From NCBI RefSeq assembly GCF_902499125.1, contig NZ_CABVPX010000001.1:434001-498000 (forward strand): a stretch of DNA of 64,000 nucleotides. The letters are read 5' to 3'. This DNA is from Burkholderia arboris (GTDB lineage: Bacteria > Pseudomonadota > Gammaproteobacteria > Burkholderiales > Burkholderiaceae). The notes under the pieces were generated by a model, which did not search any database, had not been told where the DNA came from, and saw only the letters and a list, made by a program, of their open reading frames with translations. Both the position numbers and the translations under genes were made by a program. Shown in pieces: positions 1 through 9,875 of the stretch (positions are counted from its first letter, which is position 1; every line of letters starts with the position of its first letter).

Positions 1-87
1 ATATCCATCGGTAGCGTCTTGTGTTGAATTGAAAATCGATGGGGCCGACCGCTTGTCTCGCGGCCGGGCGTCGCACCCCGGCGCGAA

Positions 88-1677
88 TCAGAACAGCCTG
101 TGCAGCACCCAGTACAACGTAGCCGACAGCGCGATCGATGCGGGCAGCGTGAGCACCCACGCGAGCACGAGGTTGCGTACCGTATCCCAGCGCAGGCCCG
201 CGCCGCTCGCCGTCATCGTGCCGGCCACGCCCGATGCGAGCACGTGCGTCGTCGATACCGGCAGCCCGTACGCGTCGGCCATCCCGATCGTCAGCATCGC
301 GACGGCTTCGGCCGATGCGCCCTGCCCGTACGTGAGATGCGACTTGCCGATCTTCTCGCCGACCGTCACGACGATCCGCTTCCAGCCGACCATCGTGCCG
401 AGGCCGAGCGCAATCGCGACCGCGACCTTCACCCACGTCGGGATGAATTTCGTTGCGCGGTCCATCTGCTGCCGGAACGCTTCGAGCGCGCTCGCGTCCT
501 CGACCGGGAACGCCGGCGCCTTCGCTTTCTCCATCAGGCGGATCGCCTCGGACGCGACGTACATGTTGTTGCGCACGTTGTCGACGAGGTTCTGCGGCAC
601 GCTCGAAATGCCGCCTGCTTGCGCGACCTGGTCGGCGATCGTGTCGGTGAGCTTGCCGAGCGCGGGAATCGTCGCGGGCGTCAGCTTGTGCGTGCGCACG
701 TACGCCTCGACATCGGCACGCGGGTGGGCGGACTGCACGGCCGGGTCCGCGTACTTGACCAGCGTCGTCGACGCGTGGCGCGCAACCGCGACGAACGTGC
801 TCGTCTGGTCCGGCGTCACGGCCTTGTTCAGCGCGTAGGCGGTCGGCATCACGCCGATCAGGATCAGCATGATCAGGCCCATGCCCTTCTGACCGTCGTT
901 CGAGCCGTGCGCGAACGACACGCCCGTGCAGGTCAGGATCAGCAGCAGGCGAATCCAGAACGGCGGCGGCTGGTTGCCCTTCGGCCCCTGGTACAGCGCC
1001 GGCACGCGCACGAGCGCCTTCAGCAACAGCAAGACGAGCGCGGACAGCACGAAGCCGATCAGCGGCGAGAACAGCAGCGCCTTGCCGACGCCGAGCGCCT
1101 GGTTCCAGTCGACGCCGCTCGTGCCCGACGGGCCGCTGACGATCTGGTTCATCAGGCCGACGCCGATGATCGAGCCGACGAGCGTGTGCGAGCTCGACGA
1201 CGGCAGGCCGAAATACCAGGTCGCGAGGTTCCACGTGACGGCCGCGATCAGCAGCGCGAACACCATCGCGAAGCCCGAGCCGCTGCCGACCTGCAGGATC
1301 AGCTCGACCGGCAGCAACTGCAGGATGCCGAACGCGACGGCGCCGCTCGACACGAGTACGCCGAACAGGTTCCAGAGGCCCGACCAGACGACCGCGAGGT
1401 GCGGGTCGAGCGAATGCGTATAGATGACGGTCGCGACCGCGTTCGCGGTGTCGTGAAAGCCGTTCACGAATTCGAAGCCGAGCGCGATCAGCAGCGCGAC
1501 GATCAGCAGCAGAAACGGGAGGGCCGAGCTTTCCTTGACGGGGCCGAGATCGGCACCGAGATGAATGCCGACATAGACGATGCCGCAGGCAATGATCAGA
1601 AAGAACAGCGCGAGGCTGACGGTGCGCGTGCGATGACTGGCCGCACCGCTGGTTTCCGTTGCCGCGGGATTCGGCAT
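88..1677 (-). CDS. PiT-family inorganic phosphate transporter
   Basis: Predicted 529-residue inner-membrane carrier of the PHO4/PiT family, which imports phosphate (or metal-phosphate) driven by the proton or sodium gradient. Seen: a first membrane segment near residue 25, the PiT signature GFHDTANAVATVIYT in the N-terminal half and its inverted counterpart FAHGSNDGQKGMG in the second half, a long hydrophilic central loop, and a final hydrophobic block. The start MPNPAATE was chosen because the reading frame upstream is low-complexity GC-rich sequence without membrane segments. A Pho-box-like sequence lies about 70-90 bp upstream. Family assignment is secure; whether the physiological ion is phosphate alone is inference. 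Confidence 0.93.
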   Translation of the reverse strand: MPNPAATETSGAASHRTRTVSLALFFLIIACGIVYVGIHLGADLGPVKESSALPFLLLIVALLIALGFEFVNGFHDTANAVATVIYTHSLDPHLAVVWSGLWNLFGVLVSSGAVAFGILQLLPVELILQVGSGSGFAMVFALLIAAVTWNLATWYFGLPSSSSHTLVGSIIGVGLMNQIVSGPSGTSGVDWNQALGVGKALLFSPLIGFVLSALVLLLLKALVRVPALYQGPKGNQPPPFWIRLLLILTCTGVSFAHGSNDGQKGMGLIMLILIGVMPTAYALNKAVTPDQTSTFVAVARHASTTLVKYADPAVQSAHPRADVEAYVRTHKLTPATIPALGKLTDTIADQVAQAGGISSVPQNLVDNVRNNMYVASEAIRLMEKAKAPAFPVEDASALEAFRQQMDRATKFIPTWVKVAVAIALGLGTMVGWKRIVVTVGEKIGKSHLTYGQGASAEAVAMLTIGMADAYGLPVSTTHVLASGVAGTMTASGAGLRWDTVRNLVLAWVLTLPASIALSATLYWVLHRLF

Positions 1678-1747
1678 GAAGGGGCTCCGGAGAGGTGATT
1701 CGGAGTGGCAGGCTATCGGGCGGTCGTGACGCAAATGTGACGTGTCA

Positions 1748-1765
1748 CTTACAGGACATTGACAG
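1748..1765 (-). promoter_or_regulatory. candidate Pho box upstream of the PiT gene
   Basis: Read on the minus strand the site is CTGTCAATGTCCTGTAAG, which keeps most of the two CTGTCA-type half-sites at 11-bp spacing expected for a PhoB box. Two further TCAC-containing blocks follow towards the gene. The match is imperfect and PiT genes are often constitutive, so this is a candidate only. Confidence 0.35.
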
Positions 1766-1939
1766 CGCATCCCGCTCGCATCCCGCATTGCCCCGGAAGC
1801 CGCCGACACGGGTGTTCGACCGCGTAACGCGTAACGCGCGGGAATAAATCCGCCGCTTCGGCGGTATGGCATGCGAAGGCGCCGGCTTATTCCAGGACGA
1901 TCCGGCCGTCCGGTTTCGTCATACGAATGCGAGGCTCCC

Positions 1940-2878
1940 ATGTCTTCATCGACCCCTACCCGCCCGTCGCGCCGCAAGGCCTTGCAATGCCTGGCCTTCG
2001 GCGGGCTCGGCACGCTGTTCACGCTGTCGGGCGGCATCCTGACGCCGTTCGACCTCGCGCTCGCGCAGACCGGCGACGCGCCCCCCGCGGGCAAGCCGCT
2101 GTTCGTGCAGATCAGCGACACGCACATCGGCTTCAACAAGGACGCGAATCCCGACGTATCGGCCACGCTGAAGCAGACGATCGGCCTCGTCAACGGGATG
2201 CCCGCGCTGCCCGCGCTGGCCATCCATACGGGCGACATCACGCACCTGTCCAAGCCCGAGGAATTCGACCACGCGTCGCAATTGCTATCCGCGCTGCGCG
2301 TGCCGGAACTGCACACGGTGCCCGGCGAGCACGACGTCACCGACGGTTCGGGCGCCGAATATTTTGGCCGGTTCGGCAAGGCCTCGGACAACCGCGGCTA
2401 TTACAGCTTCGATCACGCGGGCGTGCATTTCATCGCGCTCGTCAACGTGATGCATTTCAAGCCGAACGGGCTCGGCAGCTTCGGCGACGAACAGCTCGCG
2501 TGGCTCGAACAGGATCTGAAGGGCCGCTCGTCGAGCACGCCGATCGTCGTGTTCTCGCACATGCCGATGTGGACCATCTACGAACCGTGGGGCTGGGGCA
2601 CCGGCGACGCGCCGCAGACCATGGCGCTGCTGCGCCGCTTCGGCTCGGTCACCGTGCTGAACGGGCACATCCACCAGATCGTGTCGAAGGTCGAGGGCAA
2701 CGTGACGTTCCACACCGCGCGCTCCACCGCGTTCCCGCAGCCGACGGCCGGCAACGGCCCGGGCCCCGTGCCGCTCACGGTGCCGCACGACCGGCTGCCC
2801 GCGATGCTCGGCGTGACGACCGTCGAATTCGCGGGCCATCCGGTCGCGTCGTCGCTGCGCGACGCGACGCTCGCCTGA
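1940..2878 (+). CDS. Tat-exported metallophosphoesterase
   Basis: Predicted 312-residue periplasmic calcineurin-like phosphoesterase. Seen: a twin-arginine leader (SRRKALQCL followed by a hydrophobic stretch), then the metal-binding series DTHIG, GDITH, GEHD (in place of the usual GNHD), FSHMP and GHIHQ, in the canonical order. The start after a GAGG-like ribosome site (gcgaggctccc) places the RR pair at about residue 11; longer frames upstream would bury the leader. It is followed after 19 bp by a cupredoxin gene, so the two are probably cotranscribed. Substrate unknown; a phosphodiester or nucleotide is possible. Confidence 0.88.
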   Translation: MSSSTPTRPSRRKALQCLAFGGLGTLFTLSGGILTPFDLALAQTGDAPPAGKPLFVQISDTHIGFNKDANPDVSATLKQTIGLVNGMPALPALAIHTGDITHLSKPEEFDHASQLLSALRVPELHTVPGEHDVTDGSGAEYFGRFGKASDNRGYYSFDHAGVHFIALVNVMHFKPNGLGSFGDEQLAWLEQDLKGRSSSTPIVVFSHMPMWTIYEPWGWGTGDAPQTMALLRRFGSVTVLNGHIHQIVSKVEGNVTFHTARSTAFPQPTAGNGPGPVPLTVPHDRLPAMLGVTTVEFAGHPVASSLRDATLA

Positions 2879-2897
2879 CAAACATGAGGAGACCGAC

Positions 2898-3239
2898 ATG
2901 ATCCGCTTCAAGCAACCCGGAATCGTCGCGGCGCTGATCCTGTGCGCGGCTGCCGCCGCCACGCCGCTCGCCGCGTTCGCACAGGGCCCGGACGGCGCGC
3001 AAGTGACGATCCGCAATTTCATGTTTTCGCCGATGTCGACCACCATCAAGGCCGGCACGACGATCACGTGGAAGAACCTCGACGCGGAACCGCACACCGT
3101 CGTCAACGATGCCGGCATCTTTCACTCGAAGGCACTCGACCAGGATGAGACGTACTCGTTCCGCTTCGACAAGCCGGGTGTCTACAAGGTGTTCTGCGGA
3201 ATTCACCCGTACATGAAGGAGACGATCACCGTCGAATGA
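2898..3239 (+). CDS. periplasmic cupredoxin (plastocyanin/amicyanin-like)
   Basis: Predicted 113-residue blue-copper-like electron carrier. It has a cleavable signal peptide ending near AAFAQG, then a single cupredoxin fold. Copper ligands are recognisable: His in PHTVV, and the Cys-His-Met cluster in FCGIHPYM near the C-terminus, typical of type 1 copper sites in small cupredoxins. A good ribosome site (atgaggaga) precedes the ATG. The partner protein is unknown; tight linkage to the exported metallophosphoesterase suggests a shared periplasmic function, which is inference. Confidence 0.9.
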   Translation: MIRFKQPGIVAALILCAAAAATPLAAFAQGPDGAQVTIRNFMFSPMSTTIKAGTTITWKNLDAEPHTVVNDAGIFHSKALDQDETYSFRFDKPGVYKVFCGIHPYMKETITVE

Positions 3240-3333
3240 CGCGGCCCGCCACGTAACGCGCGGGCGAACGGCGGGCGGCATCCGCCTACAATGACCGCCG
3301 TCCCATTCGCCCGCGTGGCAGACGGAGCCGCCC

Positions 3334-3795
3334 ATGCCCAGGATCGACCTCAGCACCGTGCCCGAACGCCGCGGCAGCGGCTATCCGCGGCCGTTCGACG
3401 CGCCGTGCGCGCAGCGCATCCGCCAGCGTCTCGGCGACGCCGGCGGGCTGCGCGATTTCGGCGTCAACCTGATGCGCGTGCCGCCCGGCGGCTGGTCGGC
3501 CCAGCGCCACTGGCATGCCGACGAAGACGAATTCGTCTACGTGCTCGAAGGCGAGCTCGTGATGATCGAGGACGGCGGCGAGACCGTGCTGCGCGCAGGC
3601 GACTGCGCGGCGTTTCCGAAAAACTCGGGCAACGGCCATCACCTGGTCAACCGGTCGGACGCCGTCGCCGTCTATCTCGAAGTGGGTTCGCGTTCACCGG
3701 ACGACGTGATCACCTGCCCGGACATCGACATGATGAGCCCGAGCCGCGACGGCCGGTTCCTGCACAAGGACGGCACGCCTTATCCGGATGCGTGA
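3334..3795 (+). CDS. cupin-domain protein
   Basis: Predicted 153-residue single-domain cupin. Metal-site motif 1 is visible as HWHADEDEFVYVLEGE, and motif 2 around PKNSGNGHHLVN. Small cupins of this type bind a divalent metal and act as enzymes or sensors; the substrate cannot be told. A second protein of nearly the same size and layout, sharing EFVYVLEG, is encoded at 59550-60032. The start at MPRIDLSTV follows a ggag-like site (cggagccgccc). Function is unassigned. Confidence 0.85.
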   Translation: MPRIDLSTVPERRGSGYPRPFDAPCAQRIRQRLGDAGGLRDFGVNLMRVPPGGWSAQRHWHADEDEFVYVLEGELVMIEDGGETVLRAGDCAAFPKNSGNGHHLVNRSDAVAVYLEVGSRSPDDVITCPDIDMMSPSRDGRFLHKDGTPYPDA

Positions 3796-3939
3796 CGCCG
3801 GCCGTGTCAAAGGGTCGGAAGCGAACGGCAAAGCAAACGCAAGCCACTGTTGCGCAGCAGGCCGCCCCGCGCCGTCGATCGCCTAAACTGAATCGAACTG
3901 TTCGGATCCGACCCACCGTCACACGCAGCGAGGCAAGCC

Positions 3940-5079
3940 ATGACCGCGAGCCAACCGGCACGAATGGACCTCCCCGGGCAAGTCGTGCTCGTGCTCCAGG
4001 GCGGCGGCGCACTGGGCGCGTTCCAGCTCGGCGTCTTCCAGGCGATGGACGAAGCCGGGATCCGGCCCGACTGGGTGGTCGGCACGTCGATCGGCGCGAT
4101 CAACGCGGCGCTGATCGCCGGGAATCCGCCGGAACGGCGCTACGAGAAACTGTCGGCGTTCTGGCATCGCGTGACCGAACGGACCCGCTTCGACGTCCCG
4201 CCGCTGCTGCCGGGCTGGGACCGGACGCTGGCCGAGCTGATGATCATCGGCGGCGGCATCGCGGGCTTCTTCCAGCCCAATCCGGCGTCGTGGCTCGGGC
4301 CGATGGCGCGCCTCGGCGTCGATCGCGCGTCGTATTACCGGATCGCGCCGCTGCGCGACACGCTCGCGTCGCTGATCGATCCCGAGCTGCTGAACGCGGG
4401 CCATCCGCGCCTGACCGTCAGCGCGGTCAATGCATGCACGGGCACCATGCGCTATTTCGATTCGCGCGACACGCGGCTCGGGATCGAGCACGTCATGAGC
4501 TCGGGCGCGCTGCCGCCCGCATTCCCGGCGATACGGATCGACGGCGCGCCGTACTGGGACGGCGGCGTGTATTCGAATACGCCGGTCGAGGTCGTGCTCG
4601 ACGACAACCCGCGCCGCAGCTCGATCATCTTTTCGGTGCAGATGTGGAATCCGGCCGGCCCGGAGCCCGAGAGCATCTGGCAAGTGTCGGAGCGGCAGAA
4701 GGACATCCAGTACGCGAGCCGCACCGACAGCCACATCGCGCGCCAGCAGCAGATTCACCGGCTGCGCCACGTGATCCGCGAACTGGCGCGGCACGTGCCG
4801 GAAGCCGACCGCGCGTCGCCGGCCGTACGCCGGCTCGCCGCGTGGGGATGCGAGACGACGATGCACCTGGTCAAGCTCGCCGCGCCGCGGCTCGACGGCG
4901 ACAATCAGCTGAAGGACATCGATTTCACGCCGGCCGGCATCGCGGCCCGCCGGCAGGCCGGCTATGACGCGACGAAACGGGCGATCGCCGCGCGTCCGTG
5001 GGACTTGCCGATGGACCCGACGGAAGGCTTGACGGTGTTCGATCCGGACGCCGCACCGGTCGCTGAAAAAACGGCATGA
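3940..5079 (+). CDS. patatin-like phospholipase (DUF3734 type)
   Basis: Predicted 379-residue serine lipase of the patatin family. Seen: the oxyanion glycine-rich loop QGGGALGAFQLGVF at about residues 20-33, the nucleophile elbow GTSIG with Ser near residue 50, and the catalytic Asp in the DGGVYSNTP segment. A C-terminal region of about 150 residues follows the catalytic domain and matches the layout of bacterial patatins with a DUF3734 tail. No signal peptide, so probably cytoplasmic or membrane-associated. Likely acts on phospholipids or polyhydroxyalkanoate-linked lipids; the substrate is inference. Confidence 0.92.
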   Translation: MTASQPARMDLPGQVVLVLQGGGALGAFQLGVFQAMDEAGIRPDWVVGTSIGAINAALIAGNPPERRYEKLSAFWHRVTERTRFDVPPLLPGWDRTLAELMIIGGGIAGFFQPNPASWLGPMARLGVDRASYYRIAPLRDTLASLIDPELLNAGHPRLTVSAVNACTGTMRYFDSRDTRLGIEHVMSSGALPPAFPAIRIDGAPYWDGGVYSNTPVEVVLDDNPRRSSIIFSVQMWNPAGPEPESIWQVSERQKDIQYASRTDSHIARQQQIHRLRHVIRELARHVPEADRASPAVRRLAAWGCETTMHLVKLAAPRLDGDNQLKDIDFTPAGIAARRQAGYDATKRAIAARPWDLPMDPTEGLTVFDPDAAPVAEKTA

Positions 5080-5119
5080 CGCGCGGGTGGCGCGGCCGCG
5101 CGCCGACTGCCCCGCACAG

Positions 5120-6322
5120 TCAGGCGCGCGCGGCCCGGAGATGCGCGCGGCCGGCTTCGCTCACTTCGACCTCGGCCACGCCGCCTGGCGCGTGGTGGCG
5201 GACCACGTAACCGCGCGCGCAGGCATCTTCCCACACCGGCAGGCGTGGGCACGACGTGCGCCACGCATCGATCACCTCGTTGTACGGCCGCGCGCCGGGC
5301 CCAATCCATTCGAGCAGGTCGACAATCAACGGCTCGATCGATCCCGCTTCACGCGCGAGCACGTCCGGGTTGACCACGTGAATCGGCTGTCCGGCCGCAT
5401 AGGACACGATCTGGTCGAACACATCCGAGAACTGCGTTTCGAATTCGTCTTCGGTCACGTAGCCGATATGCGGCGTGCACACCACATTGGGCAAACGCAG
5501 CAACGGATGCCGCGGATCGCGCAACGGTTCCGTCTCGTACACATCTACCGCCGCCATTCCGGGCCGGCCGGCCTGCAACGCCGCTTCGAGCGCACCCGGT
5601 ACGACGAGGCCCGCCCGGCTCGTGTTCACCAGCAGCGCACCGGGTTTCATCCGCGCCAGATCCCCGGCCGTCACGATGCCGCGCGTGGCCGGCACGAGCC
5701 GCATGTGCAGCGAAAGCACGTCGCAGGTTTCGAAGAAGGTGTGCTTGTCCGGCGCCGTGTGCCAGCCGTCGTCGCGCGCACGCTGCAGCGACGCTTCGCG
5801 CGCCCAGACCAGCACGTTCATCCCGAACGCGGCGCCGTATCGCGCGACCTCCGCGCCGATCCGGCCGTAGCCGTATATGCCCAGCGTGCGCCCGCGCAGC
5901 GTCCGTCCGACGCCGGTCTGCCAGTTGCCGGCCTGCAACGCGCGCATCTGCTGCGGAATCTGCCGCATCGCGGCCAGCACGAGGCCCCATGTGAGTTCGG
6001 CGGCCGCATAGGACGGCGTGCCCGCGTGCTGGTTCGACGACACGATCACGCCCTGCGCGGTGCACGCATCGATGTCGATATGCGGATAGACGCTGCGCTG
6101 GCTGATCAGCCGCAGCTTCGGCAGCCGGGCGATGAGCGGCGCGCGAATCGGCGTGCGCTCGCGAATCAGCACCAGCACCTCGGTATCGCGCAGGCGTTCG
6201 GCCAGGGCGTCGACGTCCTGCACATGGTCGTTCCAGATCGTGACCGCCTGCCCGTCCAGCTTGCTGAAGCTCGGCAGCGTACGCAGCGTGTCGAAATAAT
6301 CGTCGAGGATCGTGATGTTCAT
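5120..6322 (-). CDS. D-2-hydroxyacid dehydrogenase with an extra C-terminal domain
   Basis: Predicted 400-residue NAD(P)-dependent D-isomer 2-hydroxyacid dehydrogenase. Seen: Rossmann motif GYGRIG at about residues 151-156, active-site Arg in NTSRAGLV near 236, Glu in YETEPL near 265 and His in CTPHIGY near 285. The catalytic part ends at the usual HVVNPDVL (about residue 322). About 75 further residues follow ([38 protein letters not shown]), which are not part of the enzyme fold and look like a small winged-helix-like protein. The start MNITILDD gives the normal N-terminus. The substrate is unknown. Confidence 0.88.
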   Translation of the reverse strand: MNITILDDYFDTLRTLPSFSKLDGQAVTIWNDHVQDVDALAERLRDTEVLVLIRERTPIRAPLIARLPKLRLISQRSVYPHIDIDACTAQGVIVSSNQHAGTPSYAAAELTWGLVLAAMRQIPQQMRALQAGNWQTGVGRTLRGRTLGIYGYGRIGAEVARYGAAFGMNVLVWAREASLQRARDDGWHTAPDKHTFFETCDVLSLHMRLVPATRGIVTAGDLARMKPGALLVNTSRAGLVVPGALEAALQAGRPGMAAVDVYETEPLRDPRHPLLRLPNVVCTPHIGYVTEDEFETQFSDVFDQIVSYAAGQPIHVVNPDVLAREAGSIEPLIVDLLEWIGPGARPYNEVIDAWRTSCPRLPVWEDACARGYVVRHHAPGGVAEVEVSEAGRAHLRAARA

Positions 6323-6449
6323 GGGGGCGCTCCCGGGAATGCCGTCATCCTGAACCGCGAACGCTGCGCAGGGAAATGAATTTATCTTGCCGATTCCTGC
6401 ATTTCTCTGATCGATCGCCTTTGGCCGTGCGCGGACCGCGCATGCACGC

Positions 6450-7619
6450 TCATTGTCCTGCCGCACGCATGACCGGCGCCGTACCGGCGACGACCGGGCA
6501 CGATTGCGGCAATGCCTGCCCGAACAGCACGGCCAGCCCGCAAGCGGACGTGAACATGCCGAGACCGTCGTGCCCGACGCCCGGCACTTCGACGACCTGC
6601 TGCGCGAGATCGTCCGGGTGCCGCTTCTTCAGGTAATCGAAATACGCGAGCCCGCGCGCGAGCCGGTACGGGCCCTGTGCCATCGCCGCGCACGAACGGT
6701 CGATGAAATGCGTATACGGATTCGTATCGGCCTGCCCGAGCAGGTACACGACACGGCGCGCAACGTAACGCGTTTCGAGCTCGCGCGCGTCCTGTGACGC
6801 AACGTAAGGCGGCGCCGACTTCAGCCCGTATTTCCATTGCGTCGCGCGCGGGCAGGTGCCGCCCGCGATCGCGTCGGCATTCGGCCGTTCATCGTCGAAA
6901 TACAGATAGCTCGACGGGTTCGCGACCACGTAGCGCACGGCGATGCCGGTATGCGCCAGCGCGTCCCCTTCGCGCCCGGCCACGGCATAACGCTGCAGCA
7001 ACTGCGCGCCGGCGGAGTGGCCGATCACGACGACCGTTGTCAGGGACGGGTACAGGCTGCGGTCGGCGAAATGCGCGAGCAACGCGTCGAGCGCCGCGAA
7101 CGAGCTGATCGGGCCGGGCTGGCGCGCGGGTTCGCCGCCCTTCCATCCTTCCTGCGTCCACGCCAGCGTCGATGCGGGCAACGAGAACGCGCGCGTATCG
7201 GCGCGCGTCAGGAACTGCGGCGCGACGACCATCGTGCCGTTGCCGGACGCACCGGCCTGCTCGACGACCTTGCGCCCCGACGCATAGTAAGCGTCGGCAT
7301 TGCGGAGCGTGCCGTGAATCACGATGAACACGCGCGTGACGTCGGGCGCGGCGTGGTCGAGTGGATGGTCGGCGTAGACCGGCAGCGCCGCGCTGCCCTG
7401 CGGCGTCTCGACGGCCACGCGCTGGTCGGCGACGGCCTTGACCGGTGCTTCGAGACGTTCGCGCTGCGTGGGCGTAGCGGCTTCGGCCGGACTCACACTG
7501 CCCGACAGGCCGATGACGGCACAGGCTACCGAGAGCGGAAACACGAATGACAGCGTCCGGGCGGCCGACCGCGCACGCGCGGGCCGGATGCTTGCAAAGG
7601 CAACGGAAATGAGGGACAT
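6450..7619 (-). CDS. secreted alpha/beta hydrolase
   Basis: Predicted 389-residue exported protein with a long N-terminal leader ending near SPAEAA. The mature part has an alpha/beta-hydrolase core: an oxyanion strand [15 protein letters not shown], a nucleophile elbow GHSAGA, and a C-terminal histidine in GVGHDGLGM. The start MSLISVAF is chosen because it gives a leader of plausible length; the frame continues open upstream without protein-like composition. The gene sits 127 bp upstream of the dehydrogenase on the same strand, and 85 bp downstream of an MFS gene. Substrate unknown; esterase activity is a reasonable guess. Confidence 0.82.
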   Translation of the reverse strand: MSLISVAFASIRPARARSAARTLSFVFPLSVACAVIGLSGSVSPAEAATPTQRERLEAPVKAVADQRVAVETPQGSAALPVYADHPLDHAAPDVTRVFIVIHGTLRNADAYYASGRKVVEQAGASGNGTMVVAPQFLTRADTRAFSLPASTLAWTQEGWKGGEPARQPGPISSFAALDALLAHFADRSLYPSLTTVVVIGHSAGAQLLQRYAVAGREGDALAHTGIAVRYVVANPSSYLYFDDERPNADAIAGGTCPRATQWKYGLKSAPPYVASQDARELETRYVARRVVYLLGQADTNPYTHFIDRSCAAMAQGPYRLARGLAYFDYLKKRHPDDLAQQVVEVPGVGHDGLGMFTSACGLAVLFGQALPQSCPVVAGTAPVMRAAGQ

Positions 7620-7704
7620 GGCGGCGGATCGGGTTTCGGATATGACTTTAACGGCGATGGTCGCAGAATCCGTCGCGCGCTGCCGGCCCGTTGCGCAATA
7701 CGGC

Positions 7705-9069
7705 TCAGTCGGCCGGCTCGGAAACCCGGCCGGCGTCGGCCCGAACTTCGCGCGCGCCGCCGCGCGGCGTGTTCCGGCCCTCTGCCGCCGGCGGCAAGCC
7801 GCCCGCCGCCACGGCAAGCAACGGGCGCTCGGGATGCACGAACAGCCACAGCACCGCGCCGCAAGCCGCCGCCGCACCGGTCACGAACATTCCGCTGCCC
7901 CAGCTGCCGGTGACCTTGACGACGAGCGCGAGTGTCATCGGGCCCGCGACGTTCGACAGTGCGCCCCACACGTTGGTCCAGCCCGACATCACGCCGGCGA
8001 ACGGCCGCCCGAGATCCTGCGCGGCCGACCATACGACGACCTGCACGAACCCGACGGCCGCAAACGACACGCACAGCAGCGCGATGACCGCGGCCATCGC
8101 CTCCGCGCGCGACGCGGCGACCAGCGCCAGCGCGCTCACGACGAATCCCGCGATCGCGACCGGCGTGCGCGCCCAGTAGATCGAGCCCGTTTTCCTCAGC
8201 AGCCGGTCGCTGACGGCGCCCGCGACGAATACCGCCGCGAACACGGCAACCCACGGCAGCGACGCGTACAGCCCCATCGCCTTCAGCGACAGTCCGCGCG
8301 CGCGCATCAGGTAGGTCGGCAGCCATGTCGTGTAGAAGCTCTGGATCAGCACGAGCAGGAAATACTGAATGCCGAAGATCCAGAAGCGCCCCAACCGCAG
8401 GCAACGCATCAGCGAACCCGACACGGCCGTGTGGCCGGGCGGCTGGCCGGCCGCGATGTAGTCGGCTTCGGCCTGCGTGATGAGCGGATGCGACGCCGGC
8501 GCATCGCGGTAGCCGAACCACCAGATTGCGCCGAGCAGCAGGCCGAGCGCGCCGAATCCGTGGAAGACGGCATGCCAGCCGAAATGGACGATCGTCCAGG
8601 CCGTGAGCGGCGCCGACACGATCGGGCCCAGATACAGGCCCGCGAGCAGCACCGCGTTGCCTTTTGCGCGCTCGCCGGCCGGAAACCAGCGCTTGAGCGC
8701 GACGACGCTGCTCGACCAGTCGGCCGACTGCGCGCCGCCGAGCACCAGCCGGCAACCGAACAGCCAGGCGAACGAACCGCCGAACGGCGTGACGATCATC
8801 ATCAGCGACCACAGCGTGCTCGTGCCGAACAGCACGCGGCGCGACCCGAAGCGTTCGGCCGCGCGTCCGGCCGGAAGCTGGCCGATCGCATAGGCCCAGA
8901 AGTAGATCGTCAGGATCATCGACATCTCGACGATCGACAGGCCGAGCTCTCCCTGGATCGTCGGCGCGGCCACGGCCATCGCCGCGCGATCGAGCGTCAT
9001 CACGAAGGTCAGCGGCGCGACCAGAAACGCGACGATCTTCCAGCGCAGATGGTTCACGTGGCGCGGCAT
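7705..9069 (-). CDS. MFS transporter, anion:cation symporter type
   Basis: Predicted 454-residue major facilitator with about 12 membrane segments. Features of the ACS-type subgroup are visible: an early Asp-Arg pair in the first segment (FVMTLDRAAMAVAAPTIQ) and the loop 2-3 signature GRAAERFGSRRV. Such carriers usually import organic acids such as glucarate, phthalate or hexuronates. The HAD phosphatase gene ends 22 bp upstream on the same strand, so both are probably cotranscribed. The C-terminus is unusually charged (EGRNTPRGGAREVRADAGR). Substrate cannot be assigned. Confidence 0.9.
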   Translation of the reverse strand: MPRHVNHLRWKIVAFLVAPLTFVMTLDRAAMAVAAPTIQGELGLSIVEMSMILTIYFWAYAIGQLPAGRAAERFGSRRVLFGTSTLWSLMMIVTPFGGSFAWLFGCRLVLGGAQSADWSSSVVALKRWFPAGERAKGNAVLLAGLYLGPIVSAPLTAWTIVHFGWHAVFHGFGALGLLLGAIWWFGYRDAPASHPLITQAEADYIAAGQPPGHTAVSGSLMRCLRLGRFWIFGIQYFLLVLIQSFYTTWLPTYLMRARGLSLKAMGLYASLPWVAVFAAVFVAGAVSDRLLRKTGSIYWARTPVAIAGFVVSALALVAASRAEAMAAVIALLCVSFAAVGFVQVVVWSAAQDLGRPFAGVMSGWTNVWGALSNVAGPMTLALVVKVTGSWGSGMFVTGAAAACGAVLWLFVHPERPLLAVAAGGLPPAAEGRNTPRGGAREVRADAGRVSEPAD

Positions 9070-9091
9070 CGTGCGGCTCCCGAATCCGGCG

Positions 9092-9784
9092 TCAGGCGTC
9101 GTGCGGGCCCGACGCCCGGCCCGGCTCGCGCTGCATCCGCTGCACGAGCGCGGCCAGCTCGCCGATATGCGTGCGCACGGCCTGCTTGCCCGCGCGCGCC
9201 CATGCATCGAACGTCGTCATGCCGCTCACCGCGCCGACGAACGGCACGCCGGCGCGCTCGGCCGCCTGCGCGTCCACGGCGTGGTCGCCGACGTAGATCG
9301 CCGCGCGGGCCGGCAGGTCAAGCCGCGCGAGTGCCTGCACGAGCCCTTCGGGATCGGGCTTGTGACGCTGCACGTCTTCGCCGCCGATCAGCACGTCGAC
9401 CAGCGATTGCAGGCCGTTGCGTTCGAGAATCGCCTCGATCCGGTAACGAAACTTGGACGACACGATCGCGACCGCGAGCCCCTGCTCACGCAACTGCGCG
9501 AGCAGCGGCGGCACCTCGGGATAGATGCGCGTGCCGGCCACCATGATCTCGTCGGCGCGCGCGACGAAGTGCCGCGCGAATGCGTCGGCCCGCGCCGGCT
9601 CGGCTTCGCCCGTCAACGAATGGAACATCTGCGGCAGGGTCAGCCCGATCACGGCGCCGATCTGCGCGGGCGTCGCGCCGGCGGCGCCCAGCCGATGCAA
9701 TGCGTATTCCGTGCATTCGATGATCGCGGCGGACGAATCCGCCAGCGTCAGATCGAAATCGAAGATCACGGCCCGAACAGACAT
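9092..9784 (-). CDS. HAD-family hydrolase (phosphoglycolate phosphatase-like)
   Basis: Predicted 230-residue haloacid-dehalogenase-like phosphatase. Motif I is FDFDLTLADS at residues 7-16 with the nucleophilic Asp, motif II is the serine in IVSSKF, and motif III/IV is the Lys in HKPDPEG with acidic residues in YVGDHAVD. A four-helix cap lies between motifs I and II, as in PGP/beta-phosphoglucomutase enzymes. The start MSVRAVIF places motif I at the expected distance; a second ATG five codons upstream is possible. Transcribed with the downstream MFS gene, which hints at a phosphorylated or acidic metabolite. Confidence 0.9.
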   Translation of the reverse strand: MSVRAVIFDFDLTLADSSAAIIECTEYALHRLGAAGATPAQIGAVIGLTLPQMFHSLTGEAEPARADAFARHFVARADEIMVAGTRIYPEVPPLLAQLREQGLAVAIVSSKFRYRIEAILERNGLQSLVDVLIGGEDVQRHKPDPEGLVQALARLDLPARAAIYVGDHAVDAQAAERAGVPFVGAVSGMTTFDAWARAGKQAVRTHIGELAALVQRMQREPGRASGPHDA

Positions 9785-9875
9785 GAAATGACTCCGCAAA
9801 CAGAAAATGGATCGCGCCCGACGCTTGACGCTTGACCCGGAACGATGTTGCGACGCGTACCCCGGCGCGGATCGA

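Noticed and set aside
1678..2391. upstream extension of the PiT reading frame on the minus strand to a 767-residue protein
   Set aside because: The extension is Arg/Ser/Pro-rich with no membrane segment and overlaps the metallophosphoesterase gene; MPNPAATE gives the normal N-terminus.
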